Source: Ammoniphilus resinae (GTDB lineage: Bacteria > Bacillota > Bacilli > Aneurinibacillales > RAOX-1). Taken from it: a stretch of 64,000 nucleotides of DNA. Below are positions 15,736-24,288 of this stretch, piece after piece. Below the pieces are notes generated by a model. The model was given only the letters and a program-made list of their open reading frames with translations. It was not told the origin of the DNA and made no database searches. A program made the position numbers and the translations under genes. Within the stretch, counting starts at the first letter, position 1. Each line of letters starts with the position of its first letter. The DNA is taken from contig NZ_JAGGKT010000004.1 of assembly GCF_017873965.1 (NCBI RefSeq), forward strand, positions 1 to 64,000. The letters run 5' to 3'.

Positions 15736-15954
15736 GTTCTCACACTCTCCAGTAGGAAAATTAGTCAATTAGGACAAAAGCCGTGGAGAGTCAATCTTTG
15801 ATCTTCACGGTTTAATGAATGATTTTTATTTACTCATTACCGATTTGGAATGTTTAATGCGAATCAAAAACCCTTTTTTCTATAAATTGAGGGAAATGAA
15901 AAGGGAGAAAGTAACGAATTACCTTCTCCTTTTTTCTGTGTAATTAACGATTTT
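15736..15954 (-). terminator. Intergenic hairpins between 136-residue gene and transglycosylase-like gene
   Basis: On the minus strand GGAGAAGGTAA/TTACTTTCTCC (about 15907-15932) followed by CTTTT, then CCGTG/CACGG (about 15790-15818) followed by CTTTTGT, then the GGAGAGTG site. These repeat the hairpin-before-gene pattern. No gene is seen in the gap. Confidence 0.45.
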
Positions 15955-16365
15955 TTATTGAAACAAATTCTTCTGCAAACGCTGTATTGCTTCGCTAATA
16001 CTCTCATCCCCATCAAAAGGATATGTCCAAATAAACTCTTCTTCGTCACCAAAGGGATCAACCTGACAAACAACAGCATAACCATCCTCCGTTATACCGT
16101 GATCATCTCCATTTTCCTGAAGGTAATTTTCAATAACCGTTTGGAATTCTTGCATAAGTTCTTGGTTATTTTTACGTGCAACACCCCTTCGAAGAAGGCC
16201 ATCATCAATTACCATTAAGACGAGGCAAGGATCCTTCATTCCTCTCTCTAGGAGCCGTTTCACCTCTAAAGGTTGCATCCTCATCTCTTCCTCTTCATGT
16301 ACATCTTGAATCCCATTAATGGTTTCTCTTTCAACTTCCAATTGCATTTGGTCTTGATTTTTCAT
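15955..16365 (-). CDS. Hypothetical 136-residue acidic protein
   Basis: ATG preceded by AGAGGAGAGATGAC, first gene after leader L5. A Glu-rich segment (about 22-30) and an acidic C-terminal half (DPFGDEEEF). No family recognised. Confidence 0.6.
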   Translation of the reverse strand: MKNQDQMQLEVERETINGIQDVHEEEEMRMQPLEVKRLLERGMKDPCLVLMVIDDGLLRRGVARKNNQELMQEFQTVIENYLQENGDDHGITEDGYAVVCQVDPFGDEEEFIWTYPFDGDESISEAIQRLQKNLFQ

Positions 16366-16369
16366 GTCA

Positions 16370-16610
16370 TCTCTCCTCTAAAAAATGGTAGTTATTTGGT
16401 ATTGAGGGCAAAAAAATACACCCACACAAGCGTTCACCAATCGTTCCTCATCATAAGGAATGTTCTATCTTAATTAGATAGAATTGATGCACCCTTGTTT
16501 AGGTGTATGTCCGTAAGGATCAATGCTCCATTTGCCGCATGGCTAAGAGTAAAAGAAAGTCAAAATTAATATATGGTTAATTATAACATAATGGTTATTA
16601 AGTTGAAAGA
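16370..16610 (-). promoter_or_regulatory. Leader L5: promoter, A-N-G-C hairpin and terminator
   Basis: On the minus strand TTCAAC, 16 nt, TATAAT (16580-16585); hairpin GCC-AUGC-GGC (16534-16543) followed by GAGCATTGATCC, TTAC, GGACATACACC; a long imperfect hairpin closing with AUACACC/GGGUGUAU (about 16417-16508), seven T, CTCAATACCAAAT and GAGGAGAGAT. Confidence 0.7.
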
Positions 16611-16698
16611 TACCCTACTAAGGGTATCCTTTAACTCATCATTCGACTATCTTAATTTTTGTTTTTCCTGGCAGTCCATCGTTTTAATGTTATTATCA

Positions 16699-17820
16699 TC
16701 ATTTTTGGTCCTCTATGAATTTAAAAGTGTTTCGTGGGTTCGTCCATGTGGCTTGTGCCTTTAAGAAACCACTCTCATCGCCTTCAATCCACTTTTTCAA
16801 TGCCTTGCCATCTTGAGTAAGAACATCGTTGACATCAAGCCCGTGATCCTCCGCAAATTGCTTTAAAATTGGAATTGAAATTTTGGGACTAGGATCCCCT
16901 GCAACGAAATCCCATTTACCACCCTTAATAGAAATAGGATTTTTATGATTCTTCACATGTTTTTTCAATCCCTCTTTCATTCGTTTTAGTGCCTTTTCCT
17001 GAATGAGAATAAATTCACCGATTTTGGCAGCTTCTTCGTCATTCTTCGCGATACCATCACCTGGTAAACCATTCACCATCCCACCCGCACATAACGTTGA
17101 ATAAGGACAATGCTCACATTTTCCTCGATCCGTTGTCATGGCCCAATCGTTTATATTAAAGGGATCTCGTCTTTCGATTTCCTGGATGGTGTTGCAAGCC
17201 CAATCCTTTGCTTCCTTTAGAACATGATCTGTGAAGATGACCTCGGTATCAGAATCCTCCGGGCATCGGGGGAATATCAGCCTTCCCTTAAAATGGCTAC
17301 CAACCATCTCTCCACGCATTTTCTTAAATAGATAGGCGTAAAGAGCTAGTTGTTTAGAATCTTTTGCTTCATAGGGATACCAGCTGGTCTTAAAATCACA
17401 GATTAACACTTCATCCTCAATCGGGTTATCTATAACGATATCTAAATAGAGTTGAATCAATCCGGCATCTGTTTCCACCGTAAGATGAAGTTCCGAAACC
17501 ATATCAGAGTAATCATTCTCAAACGCTTTTAACCGAGCATACGCCTTTTTCACCATCGAAGTAATATAAAAATCTCGTTCGCCTTCCGGAAGCCCATTTG
17601 CTTCATGGATGGCAAAAAACGCTGCTTCTTCGGGGCTGTAACCTTGTCCAATCACCATTTCCATTGCTGCATGAAAGATTTTCCCGATAGTCATGGGTCC
17701 ATTTGGTGGATAAGGTCTACCCTCGATGTACTTATGGTAAAACTGACGTTCACATGTTTCGCTAAACATGGATAATCGGCTGTAACTATATACCGGTTTT
17801 GTCATGGTTAAAAGACTCAC
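16699..17820 (-). CDS. Cas4/RecB-like PD-(D/E)XK nuclease with Fe-S cluster cysteines
   Basis: The product has 373 residues from a GTG nine bases after AAAGGAGG. The catalytic DFK is at about 142-144, and the N-terminal SYSRLSMFSETC plus C-terminal CEHCPYSTLC supply four cysteines (about 23, 235, 238, 244) in the Cas4/AddB arrangement for a 4Fe-4S cluster. Such enzymes resect or process DNA ends. No CRISPR genes are near; the neighbours are SSB and a primase, so plasmid replication or recombination is the likely setting. Confidence 0.8.
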   Translation of the reverse strand: MSLLTMTKPVYSYSRLSMFSETCERQFYHKYIEGRPYPPNGPMTIGKIFHAAMEMVIGQGYSPEEAAFFAIHEANGLPEGERDFYITSMVKKAYARLKAFENDYSDMVSELHLTVETDAGLIQLYLDIVIDNPIEDEVLICDFKTSWYPYEAKDSKQLALYAYLFKKMRGEMVGSHFKGRLIFPRCPEDSDTEVIFTDHVLKEAKDWACNTIQEIERRDPFNINDWAMTTDRGKCEHCPYSTLCAGGMVNGLPGDGIAKNDEEAAKIGEFILIQEKALKRMKEGLKKHVKNHKNPISIKGGKWDFVAGDPSPKISIPILKQFAEDHGLDVNDVLTQDGKALKKWIEGDESGFLKAQATWTNPRNTFKFIEDQK

Positions 17821-18148
17821 TTTCAACATCCTCCTTTCTAGTCGGATCCCAAACATAATGAGATGGATCAATAGGAGAGAAGCCGAACTTTTCTAACTGC
17901 TGGCATTCAAATGGTTTCACTTTGGCTAGAACAGGAGATTTTACATGCCAAAACAAATACCGAAGCAGCTCTTCTTGAGCGACAACCGTTCCCTCAATAC
18001 GATAAATGGTAGGGATCAATCCCCATTCAGAGCTAGGATCAATATCAAAGTAATTGCTGAAACCAATTAGAAGGCTTCCTTCCATATTCTTGTTATGAAA
18101 AAAACGATATTCAGAAAGACCGTTCTTATTTCTCTTTTGAATCCCCAC
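17786..18148 (-). CDS. Hypothetical 120-residue protein
   Basis: GTG start with AGAGGGAGAAATCATT in front; its end overlaps the start of the nuclease gene by 35 nt, so the two are co-expressed. No motif recognised. A terminator-like hairpin precedes it. Confidence 0.55.
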   Translation of the reverse strand: MGIQKRNKNGLSEYRFFHNKNMEGSLLIGFSNYFDIDPSSEWGLIPTIYRIEGTVVAQEELLRYLFWHVKSPVLAKVKPFECQQLEKFGFSPIDPSHYVWDPTRKEDVESESFNHDKTGI

Positions 18149-18180
18149 AATGATTTCTCCCTCTCACATTAAAATTAAAA

Positions 18181-18210
18181 AAGTCATCTCCCCAAAGGGG
18201 AAAATGACTT
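18181..18210 (-). terminator. Gene-proximal terminator-like hairpin after ssb
   Basis: AAGTCAT and ATGACTT with inner CCCC/GGGG pairs form the stem; TTTTTTAATTT follows on the minus strand before the AGAGGGAG site of the 120-residue gene. Confidence 0.65.
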
Positions 18211-18252
18211 TATTTTTCACACTATTTGACTTAAAATTATTACAGATCTACT

Positions 18253-18693
18253 TTAAAATGGTAAATCATCATCTTGGATGTCTATTGCTCTTCTATCGTT
18301 TTGAGGAGGATTATTGTAACCAAAATCATATCCTCGGTCATTTGAAGATGCTGATGAATTTTCCCTTCTCTCTCCTGTAGGTGAAAGAAATTGAACATTA
18401 TCTGCCACGACTTCAGTCACATACACACGTTTTCCCTCTTTATTGTCGTAAGAGCGAGTTTGTAAACGTCCTTCCAAACCGGCCTGTGAGCCTTTCTTCA
18501 GGTAATTAGCGCATAACTCTGCTAACTGCCGCCAGGCGACAATATTTATAAAGTCAGCCTCGCGCTCACCTTCTCCATTGGTAAATGTACGATTTACTGC
18601 AAGCGTAAAAGTTGCAACAGCCACCCCAGACGGTGTGTACCGTAATTCGGGATCTTTTACTAATCTTCCAACTAAGACAACTCGATTAATCAT
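18253..18693 (-). CDS. ssb: Single-stranded DNA-binding protein
   Basis: The product has 146 residues with the OB-fold start [20 protein letters not shown], the VNRTF and NIVAWR segments and a C-terminal acidic tip ending DDDLPF, which recruits partner enzymes in bacterial SSBs. Start: GGGAGAGATGAAAA. It lies 82 nt after the primase gene and is preceded by CACCAATACCAAAT. It protects single-stranded plasmid DNA during replication or transfer. Confidence 0.95.
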   Translation of the reverse strand: MINRVVLVGRLVKDPELRYTPSGVAVATFTLAVNRTFTNGEGEREADFINIVAWRQLAELCANYLKKGSQAGLEGRLQTRSYDNKEGKRVYVTEVVADNVQFLSPTGERRENSSASSNDRGYDFGYNNPPQNDRRAIDIQDDDLPF

Positions 18694-18736
18694 TTTTCAT
18701 CTCTCCCTAAAATTATATAATAATTTGGTATTGGTG

Positions 18737-18761
18737 TACCAGCATTTAAATCGTTGGTACA
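18737..18761 (-). repeat. Inverted repeat between primase and ssb
   Basis: GTACCA and TGGTAC flank an AT-rich loop between the primase stop and the ssb ribosome binding site. There is no T-run after it on the minus strand, so it is more likely an mRNA hairpin or operator than a terminator. Confidence 0.4.
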
Positions 18762-18775
18762 ATTAAAAAAGGATT

Positions 18776-20113
18776 CTATGCACTTAGCACAACGGGCTGC
18801 CTTTGGCCTGTCCGAAGATCAATCTCCACAGGTAATTTTGAGGAGTGTATCAAGAGATCATCAAGACCCTTACCATCGGATGCATTCCATGTCCAAATGA
18901 CTACCTCGATTCCTAGCTTCAGTAGTTCTTGGGAAAAGCGAACTAACTGTTTAAAGACCTCTTCATTCCTGCCATTTATCTCCTCTTCCTTGTAAAGGCT
19001 ATCGGTATCATAGGCAATAATGAATTTTTTAGTTCCCCATCTTTGGATGGTTGGAATGACTTCCTTGAAATTACCAACCCCTGGAACACCAATGACAGGC
19101 ATTTGAAGACGATTGCTTGCAATGGCGCTTTTATGCTCTCCTTCTGTGCCGATGACTACATCCATACGGAAAATATCCGTAATATCAGTGCCGGGTGTCC
19201 ATAAAGCTAGTTGTTGGGCTGGCACTACGATATTCAGAGGTGCACCAGATGGAGCTCCACCTTTTCTCATTCTTTCCGGGTCCGTTTCCATTTGGATGTT
19301 CGGCGCAGAGCTAAACCAAATATACTTGGGTTTTCCATTTGTGGCTACTCGCATACGAACAATTCGCCCCAATTCATCTCGGACTGGGATAAAATACCCT
19401 CTATTTACACTTAGGGTCCAGTACCAATCTTTTTCATTGGATGGATCGCCATCTTGTTTTAGACGCTGCGTAAACCCAGGGATTCTTTCTAATGATTCAC
19501 CATCCTCCTGTAACTTTTGGATGATGGATGAAATTTCATCGGAGGTGGCAGGAACCGACCGCAAACCGAGTTTTAACACATGTTCCTTTGTGTATTGCCG
19601 CTTTGGGCCGAGCCACTCTTCTGCATGGTCACGATAAATTGGACACATCTGTAAAAACTTCCGGTAAATTCGATCACAGGTATCCGCATCCCTGGCCTCT
19701 ACTTCCTCAAATTTGTGAGCTTTAAAGGAAGTTTGAACCCTCTGAGATTGAGCTGCAGCTCGTCTGGAATTACGTTTTGACCCTTCTTCTGTGATAGAAA
19801 TACCCATCAGGTTCGCAATTCCTACCACCGAATCAACAAAATGCTGTTTTGGATCCCAGCTTCCAAATACTCTCCAAGCATAATACTTGATCGCATCAGA
19901 ACCTTGAGCTCCGCACCCTCCTCCGCCAAAACACTTCCATCCATTCATGTTCGATTGAATGTATGTATCCGGTGTTTTTTCGTGGTGTGCTGGATTCGGG
20001 CAATAGACTTGAAAAGACGAACCGATCTGTTTCGGATTATCGCCCATCCTAGTTGCTAACTCCAATGTGCTCACACTTTTTACGCTGTCAATGGTATGTT
20101 GAATAATACGCAT
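18776..20113 (-). CDS. DNA primase-like protein with CHC2 zinc finger and Toprim
   Basis: The product has 445 residues from the ATG at 20113 (AAAGGGAGGTACTTC before it). The N-terminus has a CHC2-type zinc site: C in YCPNPAHHEKTP and C-x7-C in KCFGGGGCGA. A Toprim-like segment follows, with GTEGEHKSAIA, a GVPGVG loop and AYDTDS. It lacks a DnaB-like helicase domain, so it is a stand-alone primase or primase-derived protein. It leads the operon with ssb and the Cas4-like nuclease behind leader L6. Confidence 0.8.
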   Translation of the reverse strand: MRIIQHTIDSVKSVSTLELATRMGDNPKQIGSSFQVYCPNPAHHEKTPDTYIQSNMNGWKCFGGGGCGAQGSDAIKYYAWRVFGSWDPKQHFVDSVVGIANLMGISITEEGSKRNSRRAAAQSQRVQTSFKAHKFEEVEARDADTCDRIYRKFLQMCPIYRDHAEEWLGPKRQYTKEHVLKLGLRSVPATSDEISSIIQKLQEDGESLERIPGFTQRLKQDGDPSNEKDWYWTLSVNRGYFIPVRDELGRIVRMRVATNGKPKYIWFSSAPNIQMETDPERMRKGGAPSGAPLNIVVPAQQLALWTPGTDITDIFRMDVVIGTEGEHKSAIASNRLQMPVIGVPGVGNFKEVIPTIQRWGTKKFIIAYDTDSLYKEEEINGRNEEVFKQLVRFSQELLKLGIEVVIWTWNASDGKGLDDLLIHSSKLPVEIDLRTGQRQPVVLSA

Positions 20114-20340
20114 GAAGTACCTCCCTTTAAGATTATTTGGTATGTGAGTATTTTGATATAAAAAAATACCCATCTATGGAATCGATGTTGTCTTGAAAAA
20201 TAGACAGATCAATCCCCATAGATGGGTATTCTTAGGCAAAAGCCGTTTAAAACTCTCCGTTCGCGTGAACAGGAGCAGAAAAAGAAATCAACATAATAAT
20301 TATGGTAATTATAGCAAAGAAGAAGAGATTTGTTAATAAC
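20114..20340 (-). promoter_or_regulatory. Leader L6: strong promoter, A-N-G-C hairpin and perfect terminator
   Basis: On the minus strand TTAACA (20331-20336), 17 nt, TATAAT (20308-20313); hairpin GUUC-ACGC-GAAC (20259-20270) inside CUCC/GGAG; small GGC-UUUU-GCC hairpin; then a long hairpin closed by a roughly 14-bp perfect stem AATACCCATCTATGG/CCATAGATGGGTATT (20165-20230) and seven T; CATACCAAATAA and AAAGGGAGG follow. It drives primase, ssb and nuclease. Confidence 0.8.
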
Positions 20341-20413
20341 CAAAATCTTTTCTTATAACTTCGTGCACAGATTAAGTTACTGAACTAAAGATCCCGTTAG
20401 CTCAATAAGAATG

Positions 20414-20572
20414 TCATTTTTTAAGTGATTTTCTTATAAATTCATCACCTAAAAGCAGTACGATTGAGCAAATGATTAAAAACCACCAACCCAAACCTTT
20501 CCAGTAAGTTGTTGCTATAACGGTCATCACGAAATACCAACTTAATTTAACCAACCAATATAAAAATCTCAT
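20414..20572 (-). CDS. Small membrane protein (52 residues)
   Basis: ATG at 20572 follows AAAAGGGAGTTAAT. Two hydrophobic, Trp-rich segments (about 3-21 and 27-41) and a basic tail (RKSLKK). It lies between the SUKH gene and leader L6. Function unknown. Confidence 0.55.
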   Translation of the reverse strand: MRFLYWLVKLSWYFVMTVIATTYWKGLGWWFLIICSIVLLLGDEFIRKSLKK

Positions 20573-20694
20573 ATTAACTCCCTTTTCAAATGAAATTTCT
20601 TATTCAAAACTGCCCGTTACCGCAGCAACCAAGCAGGGGATGGATCTCGATACTGTTCCCCCGCTATCGACTCTCCTCGTTGAATGAAATTCAT

Positions 20695-21219
20695 TCACTG
20701 TTTCTTTCTCCCGTAACTTGGTTTTAATTTTTTAGGGTCTAAAATAGAGCCACGAGATAGTTTTCTTAAAAAAGCATCAAAATCATTTGCTATTTTTATT
20801 TGTTTCCATTTTTCATTATCTGATAAGTAATCCTCGTAAAAGTAAACTACTGAGGGATTTTCAGTGTTTTCCTCATAGTTTAAAGTAATCCAACTATGAT
20901 AATCACCCCATAGAATTATTATAGATTCAGGTAAACCAACCTCATTAATCCAATACTTCGAAGCAAGGATACCTACACCATTTTGTTCGCCTTCAAAATC
21001 AATTCCGTATATCTCTGGAATTGTAAATCGTTCCTTAGCGTTTTCCTCAAGAAAAATGTTTGGATATTTTAAAATACCACCGTTATGTTCTTTCAGTAAT
21101 TCTATATATGATTGAGGAAGTTTAACACCTAATTTTTCTTCAGCAATACTAATCTCTAAATCCGATATAGGTTTTTCGCCTTCATCCCAAAATTCACATT
21201 TACCTTTATAGAACTCCAA
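20695..21219 (-). CDS. SMI1/KNR4 (SUKH) family protein
   Basis: The product has 174 residues; TTG start after GAGGTGATAAC. LGVKLPQSYIELLKEHNGG is the SUKH signature, followed by acidic and aromatic strands. Bacterial SUKH proteins mostly act as immunity proteins against polymorphic toxins. No toxin gene is adjacent, so it may be an orphan immunity gene or have another role. Confidence 0.8.
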   Translation of the reverse strand: MEFYKGKCEFWDEGEKPISDLEISIAEEKLGVKLPQSYIELLKEHNGGILKYPNIFLEENAKERFTIPEIYGIDFEGEQNGVGILASKYWINEVGLPESIIILWGDYHSWITLNYEENTENPSVVYFYEDYLSDNEKWKQIKIANDFDAFLRKLSRGSILDPKKLKPSYGRKKQ

Positions 21220-21320
21220 GTTATCACCTCATTCATATATCCTTAACCTATGTGTTATTAAACTATCGATCATCGTTAGTTGAACAAACTAGCGTCCCTT
21301 TACGATTGGCCGTTAGTGTA

Positions 21321-21674
21321 TCAATGTTTATGAGCAAGAATATTGATAAGCTTACCAAACGGGTCACGGACATAGAATCGTCGAACACCCCAAGGCTCAT
21401 TAACAGGCCCATATTCTATCGGAAATCCAGCTCTCTTCATGCCTTCTAATGTAGCATCGACATCATCAACTTCAATCGATAGATCAGGCGTAGGCGTTTC
21501 TGAGCCACCCTGTGAGGCGAAACTAATTTGAATGTTCATCTCCTCGTTTAAACCATAAGTTCTAATCCAACCATGATCCATCATTAAATCAAGGCCGAGC
21601 ACATCCTGGTAGAAGCATTTAGCTGCCGTGATATCCTTCGTATTTATATTGGCGACGATTCGTTTGACCTTCAT
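21321..21674 (-). CDS. VOC-superfamily (glyoxalase-like) protein
   Basis: The product has 117 residues from the ATG at 21674 (GGGAGGTTTGAA before it). N-terminal NINTKDITAAKCFYQDVLGL and C-terminal FYVRDPFGKLINI fit the vicinal-oxygen-chelate fold used by glyoxalases, dioxygenases and antibiotic-resistance proteins such as fosfomycin/bleomycin binders. The substrate cannot be told. It reads as cargo unrelated to its neighbours. Confidence 0.8.
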   Translation of the reverse strand: MKVKRIVANINTKDITAAKCFYQDVLGLDLMMDHGWIRTYGLNEEMNIQISFASQGGSETPTPDLSIEVDDVDATLEGMKRAGFPIEYGPVNEPWGVRRFYVRDPFGKLINILAHKH

Positions 21675-22341
21675 TTCAAACCTCCCAGACATAAGCAGAT
21701 TGTCCTTCAATATAAAATACATTCGACATATAACAGTTAATTCTTCTTTGATATTAACACAAATCCCCGTTTATTCCGTTATTCTGCCCTTTAGCGAAGT
21801 AAACAAAAAATTACTTTTCATTATATCCTAGTATCCCTCATATTTAACCAATAACATAGTATAATAATAGCGTTAGATTAATGGAGAATGATTAGAATAA
21901 TAAAGTCACGTCAATAATATACTTTTTTAAATACCCCTTTTTAAATACCTCTTTTTAAATACCCATTACGGTCCTTTCTAATCCTTCCCTATTGCAGGAA
22001 TACCAAGGGTTTCGAGAGTTGAACAAATAGAATTAAGAAAGGAAAAAATAAATCCCACAATGAATAAAATAAATTTCACAATACAGTTATAAATATCAAC
22101 AGTTTTCACTTAAAAATCCTCAATTTAAAATCTAAAATCCACAGAAAATAAAGATGCTGTATGCAAATAAATGTAAATAAAAGTAAATAAAAGGTAAATA
22201 CAAAATAAAAAAAAGCGAAGGAAATGGGACGCATCTCTCATTTCACTTCGCTTTTTTAGGTAGCTTCTACTTAATAAGAAAGAAAGGGCACGACAATAGC
22301 CGGCCACCCATTCATTTTAAAAAAATAGGATCGCCGGTATA
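21675..22341. other. AT-rich intergenic region with short tandem repeats
   Basis: No convincing gene. Three tandem 14-bp units (C/T)TTTTTAAATACC(C/T) occupy 21923-21964, and (G)TAAATAAAA-type repeats occur at about 22165-22205. A long hairpin AGCGAAG/CTTCGCT at 22212-22256 with T-runs on both strands can end the 387-residue gene. The AT-rich character next to the iteron region could mark an unwinding element, but this is speculative. Confidence 0.45.
22212..22256 (-). terminator. Bidirectional terminator
   Basis: AAAAAAAAGCGAAG pairs with CTTCGCTTTTTT through an imperfect stem with A-run/T-run flanks on each side; it lies downstream of the gene ending at 22342 and can act on both strands. 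Confidence 0.65.
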
Positions 22342-23505
22342 TCATGAAAAGGAATAACTCGAAAGGAGTCTTCTATAGGATTCTTCATTAGAAATTCCCT
22401 CAAGTGAAGGATCTTGTTGCTGGTTAGGGGAATGGATGTTATCGTCATCTTCTAACCAGTTATAAAAAGGAAAGGGCTCTGTAATTTTCTGTTGTTTTTC
22501 TTCCTGAGATTTTTCTTCTCTTTTTAAGGTTAAAATTAAGCAATCTCGAACCTTTTCCAGTTGTTCTAATTGGTTGCTAAAACGGTCCACCAAAGTTTGA
22601 ACACCAGAAATTAGTAAATCTTTGGTGGTACGTAAGGCTTGTTTTGTATTTATAATCGTTTTTTGTATGGTAGGAAGGATCTTTTCTTCCAAATCTTTTA
22701 AAACGGCACGAAGATAGGGAATGACTTCGTTTTTCGTCTCCAGTTGATAGAGTTTGAAGGAAAGCAATACCTTGTCCAAGGCAGACTGAACTAACTCCAG
22801 TCCAATGGACCCGAGGTTATCGAAATAACGCTTTTTAAGTTCAATAATCTTCCCCTTGGTTACATCGGAAAGTAAATCACAAGTGGCAGTAACTAAATGG
22901 TTATCTAACCATTTCATTTCTCCTTGATTATGGAGTGGGTCTACATCAAACTCCTCGTTCAGACCGGTTACTTTAAACCATTCAAGGCCATTCTTTGCAG
23001 TCTCAAACTTTAAGAATGCCTTTGCTTCTTCAAGAACATCTAAAGCAGGCTTTTTACTATAAAGGTTCAATCTTCCATCGCGTTCATTGGCGGATTTGTG
23101 ATATAGACTGGAAATAGCCATTTCCATTTTCATACCGGGGTTATAAACCCCTCTCCAAAGAGCATACAGAATAAAGCGTTGTGTTTGCACGCTTAGATCC
23201 CTGAATTTTTTAGATTCTAGGAAAGGATAATGACGAACATAACCTTCTTTAAAATCGTTTGATGGCACATGCTTTAATAAATAAATTTGATTACATTCCA
23301 AACGAATAATGTTTTCTTTTTCAGCTGCGTCTATAAACTTATAGATTGTTTGAATATCGCACTTCATTTCTTGAGCCAGTTCTTCTTTGGTGAGTGGAAC
23401 AAGTCCATTTACGCACACAAATCGAGATAAAACAAAATGAAATTGCATACGAAGGGGACTATAATTTTTTGTATAGTTCGGATCACATAGGTCACGATGG
23501 ATCAT
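22342..23505 (-). CDS. Putative replication-associated helix-turn-helix protein
   Basis: The product has 387 residues; ATG at 23505 follows AAAAAAGGAGGTGAGTGGA. An N-terminal helix-turn-helix (LTKEELAQEMKCDIQTIYKFIDAAE, in the first 80 residues) is followed by a mid region with DL..QTQRFILYALWRG and a long helical, probably coiled-coil C-terminal half, then a low-complexity tail. It starts directly at the edge of the iteron array, on the opposite side from rep, so a role in origin control or helicase loading is likely. Family not identified. Confidence 0.55.
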   Translation of the reverse strand: MIHRDLCDPNYTKNYSPLRMQFHFVLSRFVCVNGLVPLTKEELAQEMKCDIQTIYKFIDAAEKENIIRLECNQIYLLKHVPSNDFKEGYVRHYPFLESKKFRDLSVQTQRFILYALWRGVYNPGMKMEMAISSLYHKSANERDGRLNLYSKKPALDVLEEAKAFLKFETAKNGLEWFKVTGLNEEFDVDPLHNQGEMKWLDNHLVTATCDLLSDVTKGKIIELKKRYFDNLGSIGLELVQSALDKVLLSFKLYQLETKNEVIPYLRAVLKDLEEKILPTIQKTIINTKQALRTTKDLLISGVQTLVDRFSNQLEQLEKVRDCLILTLKREEKSQEEKQQKITEPFPFYNWLEDDDNIHSPNQQQDPSLEGISNEESYRRLLSSYSFS

Positions 23506-23597
23506 TCCACTCACCTCCTTTTTTTGCCTGTACTCTACTAAAAACATCTTGTCGAAATATGATAGAAATAATATAGCAAACCTTACCAATTCCGCCA

Positions 23598-24250
23598 AAC
23601 AGAGTACAGAGGGATATTTAAACGGAGTACAGAAGGATATTTAACGGAGTACAGAGGGATATTTAGAAAAAAACGGAGTACAGAGGGATATTTAACGGAG
23701 TACAGAAGGATATTTAAGGGAGTACAGAAGGATATTTTGAAAAGCGACGGAGTACAGAGGGATAAAATCAATTTCCAAGTTTTAGTAGTTGGCATAAACA
23801 GAAAACTCAATAAATAACGGAGTACAGAAGGATATTTAACGGAGTACAGAAGGATATTTAGAAAAAAACGGAGTACAGAGGGATATTTAAACGGAGTACA
23901 GAAGGATAAAACAGGGTTAATAAAACTTAAAACTGGAAAATAAATATTTTTCGACAAAAAATTCATAATGGTGTCTACGGAGTACAGAAGGATATTTAAA
24001 CGGAGTACAGAAGGATATTTAAACGGAGTACAGAAGGATATTTAAACGGAGTACAGAAGGATATTTAAACGGAGTACAGAAGGATATTTAAACGGAGTAC
24101 AGAGGGATATTTGAACGGAGTACAGAGGGATATTTGAACGGAGTACAGAAGGATATTTAAACGGAGTACAGAGGGATATTTGAACGGAGTACAGAGGGAT
24201 ATTTGAACGCAGTACAGAGGGATATTTGAACGGAGTACAGAGGGATATTA
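23598..24250. repeat. Iteron array, 23 copies, probable replication origin
   Basis: A unit of about 22 bp, (G)GAGTACAG(A/G)(A/G)GGATATTT(A/G)AAC, occurs 23 times in three blocks: seven at 23598-23775, four at 23817-23910 and twelve at 23977-24250. The last block is regular at about 22-bp spacing, close to two helical turns. The array lies immediately downstream of rep and upstream of the 387-residue gene. It has the hallmarks of Rep-binding iterons that also set copy number. The copies are too similar and too closely spaced to be a CRISPR array. Confidence 0.85.
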
Positions 24251-24287
24251 AAAATAGGAGCTATCGCTCCTATTTTTAATATCTATT
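24250..24287. terminator. Terminator between rep and iterons
   Basis: AAAAATAGGAGC, TATC, GCTCCTATTTTT is a perfect hairpin with A- and T-runs, directly beyond the rep stop codon. Confidence 0.8.
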
Positions 24288-24288
24288 A

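Noticed and set aside
16699-17820. Part of a CRISPR-Cas adaptation module (cas4)
   Set aside because: No cas1, cas2 or array is present; neighbours are SSB and primase, so a general Cas4/RecB-like nuclease is the safer call.
23583-23966. 127-residue repetitive frame across the iterons
   Set aside because: Its repeats (SVKYPSVLR-like) are only the translation of the DNA iterons; no ribosome binding site.
23598-24250. CRISPR array
   Set aside because: Repeats are about 22 bp back-to-back with no unique spacers of constant length; the pattern and position beside rep fit iterons.
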